Positions 9,910 to 21,621 of a stretch of 64,000 nt of DNA are shown piece after piece. Each line of letters opens with the position of its first letter. Within the stretch, counting starts at the first letter, position 1. The notes below the pieces were generated by a model. That model was not told where the DNA came from. It made no database searches and saw only the letters and a list, made by a program, of their open reading frames with translations. The stretch covers positions 5,226,928-5,290,927 of the forward strand of contig OX422185.1 in the NCBI GenBank assembly GCA_949130485.1. Direction: 5' to 3'. The position numbers and the translations under genes were made by a program. Source of the DNA: Agelas oroides. Taxonomy: Eukaryota; Porifera; Demospongiae; Agelasida; Agelasidae.

Positions 9910-10545
9910 TACCCTCGTACCCAGGTCACGTGGGAGGAGGGAAAAGTGGCCTGGTATCCACTGTTTGCGCATGCGTGAATGATTCCGGAAATCTTCCTCG
10001 AACGAGTCTGATTATGGACAAGTTACACGTGGTTGTTATGCGGAGAAATAACCAAACTAGATATACGGCTTGCAGTGTGGCAGCTGTAGCTGTGTTTACG
10101 CGACGATGGCTCCCATTATCAGAGACACAAGAAGTGATACGACAAGGACTACGCTACAACCACTGCCAGTTCCACCGTCACTGTGCTTGTAGTTGAAAAC
10201 AAATAGCAGAGTCTCATAGCAGATGGACTTCCCAAACCCCATGGGTAGCCACAGGAATACGTCTTTACCATCGCAGATACATTTGATCGCATCCAGCTGG
10301 TCTGCTTTCAAAGCGAAATCTCTCCAATACAACAAAGAGCGAACTTGACCGCTTTATCACTTTTACCTGCCATGTTCGCAGGATAAGCTCGAGACGGACC
10401 TGCTTCGGAGCTATACGGTAAAGATTAACAGTTCGTAAACGATGGTATACGATACCCCTTGAAATCATGGGGGATTTCGCGCATGCGCAAACAGTGGATA
10501 CCAGGCCACTTTTCCCTCCTCACACGTGGCCTGGGTACGAGGCTA
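9910..10545. mobile_element. MULE-type element carrying a RecQ-like fragment, copy 1
   Basis: The TIRs are about 75 bases, TACCCTCGTACCCAGG at the left and CCTGGGTACGAGGCTA at the right, with TATCCACTGTTTGCGCATGCG in each arm. The flanks GTCTAAACC and GTCTAACCT look like a 9-bp duplication with one indel. The interior holds a minus-strand helicase fragment. The closest relative is 24699-25316. The structure resembles a Pack-MULE, a transposon that has captured a piece of a host gene. Confidence 0.75.
10096..10335 (-). pseudogene. RecQ-like helicase fragment (motifs 0, I, Ia)
   Basis: The frame reads ALKADQLDAIKCICDGKDVF, then LWLPMGFGKSICYETL with a GFGKS Walker A, then SVVLVVSLLVSLIMG corresponding to motif Ia. 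RecQ-family helicases begin with this Q-motif, Walker A and VVxSPLxxLMxDQ order; here the proline of SPL is changed. Only about 75 residues of a domain usually over 300 long are present. No DEAH box, HRDC or zinc-binding region follows. It is a captured N-terminal helicase exon, not an enzyme. Confidence 0.65.
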
Positions 10546-10909
10546 GTCTAACCTGTTTCGTCTACTAATAAATATTTGGATTTTAAGGTTAGATTAGCTT
10601 CAATACATTATTATTTTGGTTTATGGAAAATCCTTTGTTCACTTTTAACCTTTCACTTTATGGAGGTAAAGGTGAAAGAAAGGTCAGAATTGTTGACAGT
10701 TTATGATTGATACTTGACATCGATTGATGCATGGTAACAATATTTAAGTAAGCCAGCACTCAGAGTATGAGTGCTGCTGAATTCATCAAGACCAAATGCG
10801 AAGCAAGATGCCTGCTTTATGCTGGCTACAAGTATACCCCAAATGGCTCGGACACTCGCAAATTTTTCCGCCATGTGCTTTACCATTTATCCCCATCAGG
10901 TATGTGAGG

Positions 10910-11149
10910 ATGGCTTGGGCAGGGCTAAAGGCAGACAAGCCTCAAGTTCATGGTATCGATGACTTCATCGCCTACTTTGAACGCACATGGCTGGGTGGTC
11001 AATTTGCTCCAGCCAAGTGGAACGTGTATTCAGAGGAGGGCCCTAGAACAAACAATAATCTTGAACGGTGGCACAGCAAGGTCAAAAATATTGCTGGTAA
11101 GAATCACCTGAACATTTTTGAGATCGTAGAACTCTTAGGCGTAGGCTGA
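10910..11149 (+). pseudogene. MULE transposase fragment, C-terminal side
   Basis: The open frame (ORF 10796-11149) contains KADKPQVHGIDDFIAYFERT, then WLGGQFAPAKWN, then GPRTNNNLERWHSKVKN and KNHLNIFEIVELL. The DFxxYFxxTW...GPRTNNxxExWHxKL pattern is typical of the end of animal MULE transposases. The segment upstream is off-frame. It complements the N-terminal remnant at 1546-1820 and is likely a relic of the machinery that moved the 9-bp-TSD elements. Confidence 0.55.
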
Positions 11150-11159
11150 TTGTGATCAA

Positions 11160-11924
11160 CATTCTACCTACTACACGATGCTGCACTGCTCTACAAATGC
11201 CCCTATTACGCTCAAACACCAACTAACTCCTAAGCTCTCTGCGCCACACTCACCTCTATCGGATCAGTCAAACAAGTGGACCGCTTTTTCTAACACTTGT
11301 GTAGTGAAATATTTAGACACTTGTGTGGTGAAACAATTAAATTTATGATGTTTATATTGTCAGTCCGCTGCTGGCTAGAGTACATTGAACAGCTGTCTTT
11401 ACATTGTCAGTCTCTCACACACACACTACTGGCCTAGCCTCCTTCCCAGGCCCCACCCAGCTTTCCGTCGCTTGCAGTATGGAAAAGCGGTAGAGGGCCT
11501 GGAATAATTATCACATGAGTGACGTAGAGGGTAGAGAGCCCCAATAACTAGATTCATACCTCAAACTAATGCTAGTGCATGTATATAAAGAATAGAAAGG
11601 TTGAGAACTGGTAACCATGGATACAGCAGACATGCAGTGTATATCTGCTTTCCATTGTACAGTTGGCAATTGACGACTACAGCTAGTGATACCCTGGCTC
11701 TCCTGATACTTCATAGTAGACTAAACACTAGGAACACTCCAGGCACTCCTTCCTATTGTAACTGTCAACCATAAAAAAATCCCCAGGTCAAGCAAAACTG
11801 CAAAAAAAAATTTTCACGCGAAATATTTTAAACACAAAAATTTCCCAATCTATGGTAGCACTTGCTTGCTATGGCTATACACAACCTCCTAAATTTTACA
11901 CACACAGAAACGTGACGTAAAACG
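11160..11924. other. Unassigned repeats, no gene
   Basis: The stretch holds one TAGCCTCCTTCCCAGGCCCC hairpin-family fragment (about 11435-11510) and AT-rich spacer. No coding frame or paired TIR could be supported. Confidence 0.45.
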
Positions 11925-12401
<477 letters not shown>

Positions 12402-12722
12402 CACTTGTGGGTTTGGGGGTAATTACTTTAAAATATATTCATTGACAGTTTAAGAGATATTCATTGGCAGTTTCAGGTATGAATCTAGTTATTGGGGCAA
12501 GCATGAGCTCAAACGAATGAGTTGATTTTATACAGTCATAATGTGACACTAATTTAACACAACAGCCATGGGTGGCAGTGGACATTAAGTATTATTATAC
12601 TGCTTCATTGTTGTTTTTTTTTTTGGTTGGCTTCTCCTCAACACACAATTTTTATGCTACGATGGGCAGGTGTAAAACCTAGGCTGAATAGTCTCGCTCC
12701 CAAGGCCTCTATAAGCCAGGCT

Positions 12723-14294
12723 TTATCATAGTAACAGTAGCACCCGAGTATCACACTAACAGTAGCACCCGAGTATCACAGTAACAGTAGCACCCGAGTA
12801 TCACAGTAACAGTAGCACCCAAGTATCACAGCAACAGTAGCACCCGAGTATCACAGTAACAGTAGCACCCGAGTATCACAGTAGTGCCCAAGTATCACAG
12901 TAACAGTAGCACCCGAGTATCACAGTAACAGTAGCACCCCGAGTATCACAGTAACAGTAGCACCCGAGTATCACAGTAACAGCAGCACCCGAGTATCACA
13001 GTAACAGCAGCACCCGAGTATCACAGTAACAGCAGCACCCGAGTATCACAGTAACAGTAGCACCCACGTATCACAGCAACAGTAGCACCCACGTATCACA
13101 GCAACAGTAGCACCTGAGTATCACAGCAACAGTAGCACCCACGTATCACAGCAACAGTAGCACCCGAGTATCACAGTAACAGCAGCACCCGAGTATCACA
13201 GTAACAGCAGCACCCAAGTATCACAGTAACAGTAGCACCCGAGTATGTACAGCAACAGTAGCACCCAAGTATCACAGTAACAGTAGCACACGAGTATCAC
13301 AGTAGTGCCCAAGTATCACAGTAACAGTAGCACCCGAGTATCACAGTAACAGTAGCACCCGAGTATCACAGTAACAGTAGCACCCGAGTATCACAGTAAC
13401 AGCAGCACCCGAGTATCACAGTAACAGCAGCACCCGAGTATCACAGCAACAGCAGCACCCGAGTATCACAGCAACAGCAGCACCCGAGTATCACAGCAAC
13501 AGCAGCACCCCGAGTATCACAGCAACAGCAGCACCCGAGTATCACAGCAACAGCAGCACCCGAGTATCACAGCAACAGCAGCACCCGAGTATCACAGCAA
13601 CAGCAGCACCCGAGTATCACAGCAACAGCAGCACCCGAGTATCACAGCAACAGCAGCACCCGAGTATCACAGCAACAGCAGCACCCGAGTATCACAGCAA
13701 CAGCAGCACCCGAGTATCACAGCAACAGCAGCACCCGAGTATCACAGCAACAGCAGCACCCGAGTATCACAGCAACAGCAGCACCCGAGTATCACAGCAA
13801 CAGCAGCACCCGAGTATCACAGCAACAGCAGCACCCGAGTATCACAGCAACAGCAGCACCCGAGTATCACAGCAACAGCAGCACCCGAGTATCACAGCAA
13901 CAGCAGCACCCGAGTATCACAGCAACAGCAGCACCCGAGTATCACAGCAACAGCAGCACCCGAGTATCACAGCAACAGCAGCACCCGAGTATCACAGCAA
14001 CAGCAGCACCCGAGTATCACAGCAACAGCAGCACCCGAGTATCACAGTAACAGCAGCACCCGAGTATCACAGTAACAGCAGCACCCGAGTATCACAGTAA
14101 CAGCAGCACCCGAGTATCACAGTAACAGCAGCACCCGAGTATCACAGTAACAGCAGCACCCGAGTATCACAGTAACAGCAGCACACGAGTATCACAGTAA
14201 CAGCAGCACCCGAGTATCACAGTAACAGCAGCACCCGAGTATCACAGTAACAGTAGCACACGAGTATCACAGTAACAGTAGCACCCGAGTATCA
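12723..14294. repeat. Minisatellite, 25-bp unit, about 62 copies
   Basis: The unit is AGYAACAGYAGCACCCGAGTATCAC. The array has a mixed T/C left part and a homogenised all-C core (about 13440-14045). A partly T-type tail follows. A few units have an extra C or an ACACGAG variant. A period of 25 is not divisible by three, so it is not coding. Confidence 0.95.
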
Positions 14295-14780
14295 TTTGAT
14301 CACTTTTAGTACGGGCACAGCCTCTTTCCCAGACTCTCCCACTCCAGAACACAATGGAAGACTACTCACTTAAATTTACAGTAAGTGGTTGGTCCAAACA
14401 AGAAAGCATACACATGCTGGCAATGGAATCTCGTTAGTGTGATAACACAAAGCAGGCGAACGAGGTTACAATAACACTAGCTACAGTTCTGAGAGAGGTG
14501 AAAGGAGGAGAAAAATAGAAAGAGGGAATTAAGTGAATACCGTGGTGTCAAATCAAACTGGACAGTATGGGGGAGGGGCTACAACTGGTCTAATAATGTG
14601 GACCAATTGATCGACTGTCAGACTGTGTCCCTCTTCAGTGGGGGTTCAGGGTGGGCCTCCAGGGCATGAACTTGTAGGTTATCCCAAGAGACTTTGCGCT
14701 TATTGTGAACCTTTATAAACCATGAGTCCCAAAATTAATAAAAATGCAATTATGAAAGTCTACCCATATAACAAGAAGTG

Positions 14781-14781
<1 letters not shown>

Positions 14782-14815
<34 letters not shown>
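14782..14815. repeat. (CA)n microsatellite
   Basis: This is a short AC run of about 17 units. Confidence 0.9.
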
Positions 14816-14817
<2 letters not shown>

Positions 14818-14840
14818 GTTTAATACAGGATTTTAAATCA

Positions 14841-15177
14841 CCATATTCCCTTGATTACTTCCCGCAGGTACTATTAATTTCAGACTGTACTTACCCGCAG
14901 GTGCAATATGATGGCTGGTTCAATTAACTTCAGCCTAGTCCGGCATGCGCTCCAGTCACGTGTGAGCCATCGAAATGCACATAACTGATGTCTTTGTACG
15001 GCACAAATACTAGGTACGTACACTGCAGTACAGCGCATGAGTACAGACAGCCTAGACAAGCGATCTGAGTCGTCCAAGTCATCCTCGTTGCCAGCAATGA
15101 GTGTGGCTGCGTAACCGTGCGGGAACTATTCGAGGGTGGGGTTAATTCAAGGGTGGGAAGAAATCAAGGAAATATGG
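14841..15177. mobile_element. TIR element with CCATATT ends
   Basis: The left end CCATATTCCCTTGATTACTT is inverted at the right (AAGAAATCAAGGAAATATGG). The next inner sequence ACTATTAATTTC pairs only loosely with GGGTTAATTC. A TA follows on the right, but the left flank is CA, so a TA duplication is uncertain. No recognised protein is inside. Confidence 0.6.
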
Positions 15178-15232
15178 TATATTGGGGAAACAGTGCTATG
15201 GCAGAGACACAGGAACAATACTACAAATGTGT

Positions 15233-15410
15233 GTTGACCCAGTTAAAACTAGGCCTTCCAAAAATTTTTCACCTTCAGGATGGTGCAACACCACTGTATC
15301 ACCGCTAGCCACAAATCAGTCACTTGTGGGTTTTGTGATGTCCGAGGTGAATTGTGATATTCATTGAAATATTAATTGCCAGTAAATGAGCTATGAATTT
15401 ACTCATGCAG
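15233..15410 (+). repeat. R1 dispersed repeat, copy 3
   Basis: This is a TTGACCCAGTTAAA-type start (second subfamily) with CTTCCAAAAATT and TCACTTGTGGGTTTTGTGATG. The TATA-like segment is lost. It ends ATTTACTCATGCAG. Confidence 0.65.
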
Positions 15411-16800
15411 TGTGTACCTAAACTACTGGTGGAACAGCCTCAACCTCTTCAATTACTGTTCACAAGGAGATGAATTGTGATGAAAAATAGGGAAGGCCTG
15501 GGATGATGGTCACATTGGCACACACACACACATTGGCATAGCGAGGTCACCAACGATGCCAGTGTACAGCATGGGCACACTACGTTTGTGAAATGTGGGG
15601 TAATGCATTAAGCAACTATATATGGTGGTATTGGGGTATGCTTCCTCAGGCAATATGCAGAAGCCAACTGAGAAGCCACTGCAAAGTTTTGAATTTTTGA
15701 AGCTATTTCTAGGTGACTGGCATTGCCGTCAATATACTCGTAGCTTCTCTTGCTGGTACCACCCACCTCTACTAGCTACCACTGTGACAAGAGACATAGA
15801 CCCAACAAGCAAAAACGGAGGGAGAAGGCCTGGTGAATCTTACCAAGTGATCCGCTGCGTGCTCACAATGGTAGCCTCATTCCCAGGCTTTCCCTACCTC
15901 CAGTGTTTGATCACTTTTAGTACATGCATAACCTCATTCCCAGACTCCCCGGCTCCATAACACAAATAGGTGGAATTAGGGCCTGGAAGATTATATTCGA
16001 TCATTTTAATTTACAGTAAGAGGAAAGCAAGCATACACACGTGAGCACAACCCGGAAATAAATTAACTTTGTGTGATGGCAATTGTTTAATGCTTTTTTC
16101 CCCAAGAACTGAAGCGTCAGGAAAGCCAAACGAAGCGCTGCAGAGCGAAAGAAGGAGCGTAGAAACTCTTTATAAAGTTATTTTGAACCTAGGTAAGCTT
16201 TTCAGAAGCAATATGTAACCGTTTACAAAGGATGCTTACCTACCGCATTTTGCGGGTAACGTCTTTGGCTTTTCTCGCTGATAACAAGGTGTAGCTCCAA
16301 AACTGGCTTGATATTTTGAAGCTCAAGGGCCGCTGTACCTTCATAGCTAGTGTTGTGCTTCTGCTTAAAACGTGGTCAATAAGTCCTTTTTACGATCGAG
16401 ATGATCGACGACCACGTTGGCATCTACCGTTCATTGTGTTCCGCCCCTCAAGGGCTTCTGGACCAACCCACTTGTATTAGTAGGGGAAGCCCCAACCTAA
16501 CCACAGACCAGATACAAAGCTTGTAGTTATTCGCACTGGGCTGTGATAAAACGCTTAGCCGTACCTTGACGTCTTTAGACGTAGTTAGTCAGTAAGGCAT
16601 GTAAATTTTTGATGGATTTATCCGTCATTCGCGTATAAAGGGTTAAATTTACGGTAAGAGTCCTACTCGATCATTTAAATTTACGGCAAGAGGCAAGCAA
16701 GCAAGCATACACGTCAATATACTCAGTAGCTATCGAATCACCTCTTGCTGGTACCACCCACCTCTACTAGCTACCACTGTGTATAACATAACAAGAGACA
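15411..16800. other. Repeat-derived spacer without genes
   Basis: 15815-16045 repeats the block at about 510-750. 15735-15795 and 16715-16800 share the TACCACCCACCTCTACTAGC sequence. The rest (16046-16640) shows no recognised gene, TIR pair or tandem repeat. Confidence 0.45.
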
Positions 16801-16982
16801 TAGACCCAACAAAAACCAGGCCTTCCTAAAAATTAATAATCCACCTAGATCAACAAATGGACAGCTGCTGTCTTTACATACCCAGGCTTGTTCCCAACAC
16901 TTGTGGGTTTTGTGTGACGGCATGTGGTAAAATATTCATTGACAGTTTGAGATATTCATAAACTATGAATCTAGTTATGCAT
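16801..16982 (+). repeat. R1 dispersed repeat, copy 4
   Basis: It has TAGACCCAAC, CTTCCTAAAAATT, TTACATACCCAGGCTTG, a TGACGGCA variant of the CRE-like site, and ends CTAGTTATGCAT. The trailing repeat continues to about 17340. Confidence 0.75.
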
Positions 16983-17394
16983 TTGATACAAGGCACATGC
17001 CTGAGCCTGGGAACAAAATACTCACTCCCTCACAAGACAACAGTTTACGCCACACCAGTTTCATGGAGTACCATGTGCTTAAGTTTCAACATGCAACTAG
17101 GGTATAACCAGGAAATGTTCAACAGATTTCACAACATACCCTCTCACAGTCTCTCACAGATCTACAATGGTAGTCTCATTCCCAGGCCTTCCCGACTTCC
17201 AGTGTGTTCGAGCACTTTTAGTAGTTGCGTCCCCAAATCCCACCCTCTCATGAGGAAAAACGGTCTGGTGAACCAAGTCCAATTTTTTGGGCTAGCACAC
17301 ACTCCTAAGACAGCGTAACCTAGCAACGTTACACTAAATCCGCTCAAAAAAGGTACGGATACATGGAAAGCCCACGGATACCAAGACGGCTGAA

Positions 17395-17540
17395 AAAGGT
17401 ACGTACCGGCAATACAGCTAGGTCGGATAGATGCTGGGAGTAGTATGCACAGCTTCTCAGTTCTGTGGTCAGCCGTGGAAATGGACATGGAAACATGTCG
17501 TAGAAAACAAACAGCCCTAGCACTAGCTCGGCATCCATCA
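17395..17540. repeat. R8 repeat, copy 2
   Basis: The GGTACGTACCGGCAATACAGC and CAGCCGTGGAAATGGACATGG blocks match 56235-56380 closely. It is followed directly by CA tracts. Confidence 0.6.
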
Positions 17541-17550
17541 TCAGCCTAAC

Positions 17551-17551
17551 C

Positions 17552-17592
<41 letters not shown>

Positions 17593-17618
17593 TCACACAC
17601 ACACACACATGCACACGC

Positions 17619-17695
<77 letters not shown>

Positions 17696-17757
17696 CACAC
17701 ACACACTACACGCATGCACACGCACACGCACACGCACGTACACGCATGCACACACAC
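17551..17757. repeat. CA-rich microsatellite complex
   Basis: AC runs are interrupted by CTT, GC and TA variants. They are followed by CT repeats at 17761-17776 and then the R2 repeat. Confidence 0.9.
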
Positions 17758-17780
17758 CGTCTCTCTCTCTCTCTCTGAGT

Positions 17781-18045
17781 CCACATAACAACATTAACCA
17801 AGTTACACAACTTGTAGATAACAATTAGTGATCCCACCCAACCAATTAACAATCATATCATGCCTACCTATGACATCATGAGAAAAGGTCAGTCACATGT
17901 AGAAGAGAAAGAAGAGAGCTCAACTAAAGAGAAGAATCTAGCAGCATCCATTGCCTTCCTAAGAGATAAGTCATAGAAATATACTTCTGGCATTGCTACT
18001 ACTTTTATTTTGCTGGTCTGTAAACAAAAACAATAGTTCAAGTAC
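17781..18045 (+). repeat. R2 repeat, copy 1, left part
   Basis: It matches 52690-52960 and 57041-57311. It ends with CAATAGTTCAAGTAC, whose last six bases are the left target duplication of the two-gene transposon. The R2 sequence resumes at 22034. Confidence 0.85.
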
Positions 18046-18084
18046 GGTCCGTGTATATTTCCGCCAAACCAAAATCCAATACGT
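18046..18084 (+). repeat. Left 39-bp terminal inverted repeat
   Basis: It is identical over 39 bases to the reverse complement of 21995-22033. Imperfect inverted similarity extends to about 18200, including GAATTTCGG-like and TTACCGTATT blocks. Confidence 0.95.
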
Positions 18085-18280
18085 AATGAGTTTCGAATTT
18101 CGGCAAATGAGCAATTTTCAAAATTCCAATCCAATCTCCAAAGTTTTGAAATTTGGATTTCGGTGACGTTACCGTATTTCCGAAATAACGAATTTTCGTT
18201 TTGAAATGTTGAAGTCTGAAAGCGTCGACTGTTGTTCACACGTTCCGACGTACCAGCGTAACTGAGATACTTCTTCACAG

Positions 18281-20102
18281 ATGGCAGCCCTGGAAGGCCT
18301 TGAAGATTACGTCAGGGAAAAGATCGAGAAAGAAGGCATGACACATTCCCAGCTGTCTCTTCGCCTCCGTGAGCTGTACCCGGGAGTGAGAGGATTAAGC
18401 GTCCGCTCCCTGGAGAGATTCTGTGCGAGCAAAAGCATTCGCAAGACCGCCCGGCCAAGTACTCAGCAACTAGACGAGGCTGTCTGTGGTGCCATAGCAC
18501 AGGTAATCAATTATTTGTGAGCCATTGCATAGTTTCTATACTACATTAAGTTGTGGTCACTCCTATATTAGGCTATAGATAGTTTTCATAGGGTGTGACT
18601 TCGCTTTGGTACAAAATACAGGCCAGAAAGTACTATTTGCCTTCCAGAATAGAAGACGTAATTCAATTTTTGCACTCATTCAATTTCTTTCACTCTTTAT
18701 GTTTAAGGTTGGTCCTACATATGGTCGTAAGACTATGACTGGTCTTCTGGCGTCACAGGGGCTTCGTGTCAGCCAGCAAAGGGTGGGTGAATCCCTCAGA
18801 AGAATGAATCCCACCTATCACCATGCTCGTAGGACAGCAACAGCAAAGAAGATCAATCCTGTCCCATATCGAGCCGACTATTTTGGTCATAAGCTCCACA
18901 TAGACCAAAATGAGAAGCTGGTGATGTATGGCGTAACACATATTTGTGCAGTTGATGGGTTCAGTGGAAAGATTGTGGGGTTCGTCACCATGCCTGTGAA
19001 AAACAACATTGAGATTTACACCCATTTTTTTAGGTAAGCTGAGAGCATAAATTTGTCTCGTAGATGCTCATTGCTACATGTAGTAATAACTTGGCGAGTT
19101 TATTGAGCTTATCGTAGCAGATTGACAACAATTGGACCTTCATCAGCTGTAATGACTAATAGCACAGATACATTTCATGTCTTAGGAACTGAATAGAATA
19201 TGTGCCATACCATACCTAACCCAAGTTGATACATGCCTCCTTTTGCAGGCCAATGTTACTGGAGTATGGTATCTGGGATCAAGTGCGTGTGGACCAGGGG
19301 AAAGAGTGGATACTCATGCTGTATACCCAAGAACTGCTGGCTGATCAACGTAGAAACACAAGTCGAGCTCCTCACCTCCAGACAACCTCTAAGATGGTAA
19401 CTTTTTTGTCCATCATCAGTCACTGTGTACATATTTTTGATTGTGTCACTTTATTAGCTGTTCCTGTTCCTCAGAACCACTGTGTCGAGCGTATGTGGGT
19501 AGAAATCAATGGACGAGTGAACTACCCAGTCAAGGCTTGTCTTGTGACTCTGGAAGAGAGGGGGGATATTGACCTAGATTGCCCCCACCAGAAATTTTGC
19601 ATCTCGTGGTTTTCTATTCGTGTTGCAAATATTGGGACCACTTTGGCCATTCAAGCATGGAACGAGCATCCAATACCAGGTACAGTGAACAGATTGGATG
19701 TGTATCTACATGCATGCTTATGTGAAACTTGGTTGTGTCACACTGATTTGTCTTTATGAGAATCTTTTGTCATTTCCAGGAGGTCGTCGAGGGGTACCAA
19801 ACCAGCTAATGCACAGAAACAATCAGGTGATGCCACTTGACCCTGCCCTGGTACCAGAGCCAGAGGATGCTGTCCAACAGTTTGAGATGCATGGTGGTCA
19901 TCTAACTCTCTTTAGTGCTTTTGGATGTGATCCACTCGAAGATAGGGAGGACTTGATCAAAGCAAGGGAAGAGGACTTTTATAGAAAATATCCTGACTTT
20001 GGTCATTTCTTTTACACAGTAGTGAACAATGATTACTCTTTGTTTCGTGAAGGTCTTCTGTTCTTTATTGATGTAAGTAAGCGCTTGGAGTGTGAACTAT
20101 AA
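18281..20102 (+). CDS. rve/DDE-type transposase, five exons, 407 aa
   Basis: The exons are 18281-18502, 18708-19033, 19249-19396, 19475-19679 and 19780-20102. All introns are GT-AG and all joins are in phase, giving 407 residues. Residues about 19-53 look like a helix-turn-helix (SQLSLRLRELYPGVRGLSVR) for DNA binding. The integrase-like core has candidate catalytic residues D140 (HIDQNEK), D198 (RVDQGKEW) and E237 (NHCVERMW), plus AVDGFSGKIVGF at 155-166. Such proteins are usually annotated as integrase-core-domain proteins in fish, cnidarians and sponges. Its job would be cutting and joining the element ends. The ATG at 18281 directly follows an acceptor-like TTCTTCACAG, so a 5' UTR intron is possible. 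No stop or frameshift is seen. Confidence 0.88.
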
Positions 20103-20240
20103 TAATTCTTGTGTGTTGCCCAGTTAAAAATGTTTTTATTGAACTTAGAGGGACCATCTAATGATGGTTAACAAGACAAAAAATAAAATAGTGGTTAACA
20201 TGCAAAGTTATAAGTACGCAGGTAAACAATGAATACTACA

Positions 20241-21621
20241 TTAGTCCAGGAGCACAGAAGGAACTTCCTCCTCCTCACGCTCTTCCTCAGTCTGGATTGC
20301 CTTTCTCACTTGAATTAAAAAGTCATCAAGTCCGCGAAGTAGCATCGTTTCATTATAACCCCTTGCAGCTCGGCATGACGGACAAGTTTTAGTAAGTGCA
20401 TCTTCTCCACTGTACCAACTATTGATACAGGACTCACACCCCAAAATCGTCTTGCAGCACTTTGTCACTATCACAGGGGGATTGATAGGCACAGTGTGAC
20501 ATACACGGCACTTAAATGTCTCTCGAAGGATGCGCTTGAGGCCCATGGGAATGCTGCTGTCGGCACTTAGTGTCATCATTTCACCAAGGGCCTCCTTGAT
20601 ACCCCCAACTTCACTGAGGATCATGTCGAGTTTTTCCTCCTTTCGTTCCTTCTTGCTCCTGGGCTCAAAATCTTCTTCATCTGAATCTAGGATAAGCGAC
20701 CGCTTCCAGCTAGAAATGGGAGTGCTGTCTCTGATGTCCTTCTGGCTAACAGCATACACCTTTCGACGAGGGCATTTCCAGAAAGACAGTCCTATACAGG
20801 AGAGATAATAAAATATGAGTGGTTATAGCTTATATATTTAGAGAAACTAAATGTACTGAAGCACACAAAACATCAACATTGAGTTGGCAACAACAAACCT
20901 TGAGTTGCTGGCGAATCTTCCAATGGAAGCCCATCACTGGTGACAAGGGTATATTCAGTCCCCCATCTCTTCTGGATGATGCCGAGAATGTGCTCAAGGT
21001 TTGCCGTACTTTCCACTAGTTCAAGATAGGTCTGGCTAATGGGCTGAAATTCCGCTTTTCTTTTTCCCTGTCGGCACATCGTTGCCTTCACCACTTTGAG
21101 GCTAAAACTAGCCACTCTCTTCGGAGCCGTCACTGAACGAAATGATGGAGGAGGAAGTGAGGATGTTGTGGGTGTGCTTGAAACTGTCACCAAAGATTGC
21201 TGGCGAGGGAGAGTGTTGGAGCGAGGCAACATGGATGCTGACAGTGCTGGACCCTCAACGACCAGAGTGGCATAAGCAGAGACTCCCAGGCTGCCCAGGT
21301 TGAAGTTCCCATTCTCCTGTGGAAAAAAAGCTGTCCCATCACAGTCATCTCGGAGCCATGTTTCGGATGGGTTGACCTGCATGACAATAGCAGTAGTGGA
21401 GAATATAATTGCTGTGGATTGGTGGGGAGGAATTACTAACTAATCGGTGGGGAGGAATTACTAACTAATCTCTACTCTGCACTGCTATGTTCGCAGATTA
21501 CACAAACATAAGATACCTGAAAAAGCCTTCTCAGGTTATCCACAGTGACTTGCTGCAGCTGTAGTTCATGTGTTCTCCCGTTACGCTGGAGAGTTACACG
21601 GGTAGCGGTAGGAGAAGCCAT
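20241..21621 (-). CDS. Transposon-borne RING-like protein, three exons, 377 aa
   Basis: The exons on the minus strand are 21621-21517, 21376-20899 and 20791-20241; joins are GT-AG and in phase (0 and 1). Residues 1-35 (MASPTATRVTLQRNGRTHEL on) run into NPSETWLRDDCDG, then a Ser/Pro/Thr-rich linker (about 75-125). Residues 239-248 are basic. A RING-like domain at 289-334 has cysteines C289, C292, C306, C307, C313, C316, C331 and C334. The C-terminus is Glu-rich. RING domains usually act as ubiquitin or SUMO E3 ligases, so it might modify transposase or host factors; that is inference. The ATG at 21621 is the only one before the conserved start. The gene is convergent with the transposase. Confidence 0.82.

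Noticed and set aside
12723-14294. CRISPR-like array of short direct repeats
   Set aside because: The 25-bp units are directly adjacent with no unique spacers, and the genome is eukaryotic. It is a minisatellite.
20530-20808. Plus-strand ORF over the RING gene
   Set aside because: It is a shadow of the spliced minus-strand RING exon and has no motifs of its own.
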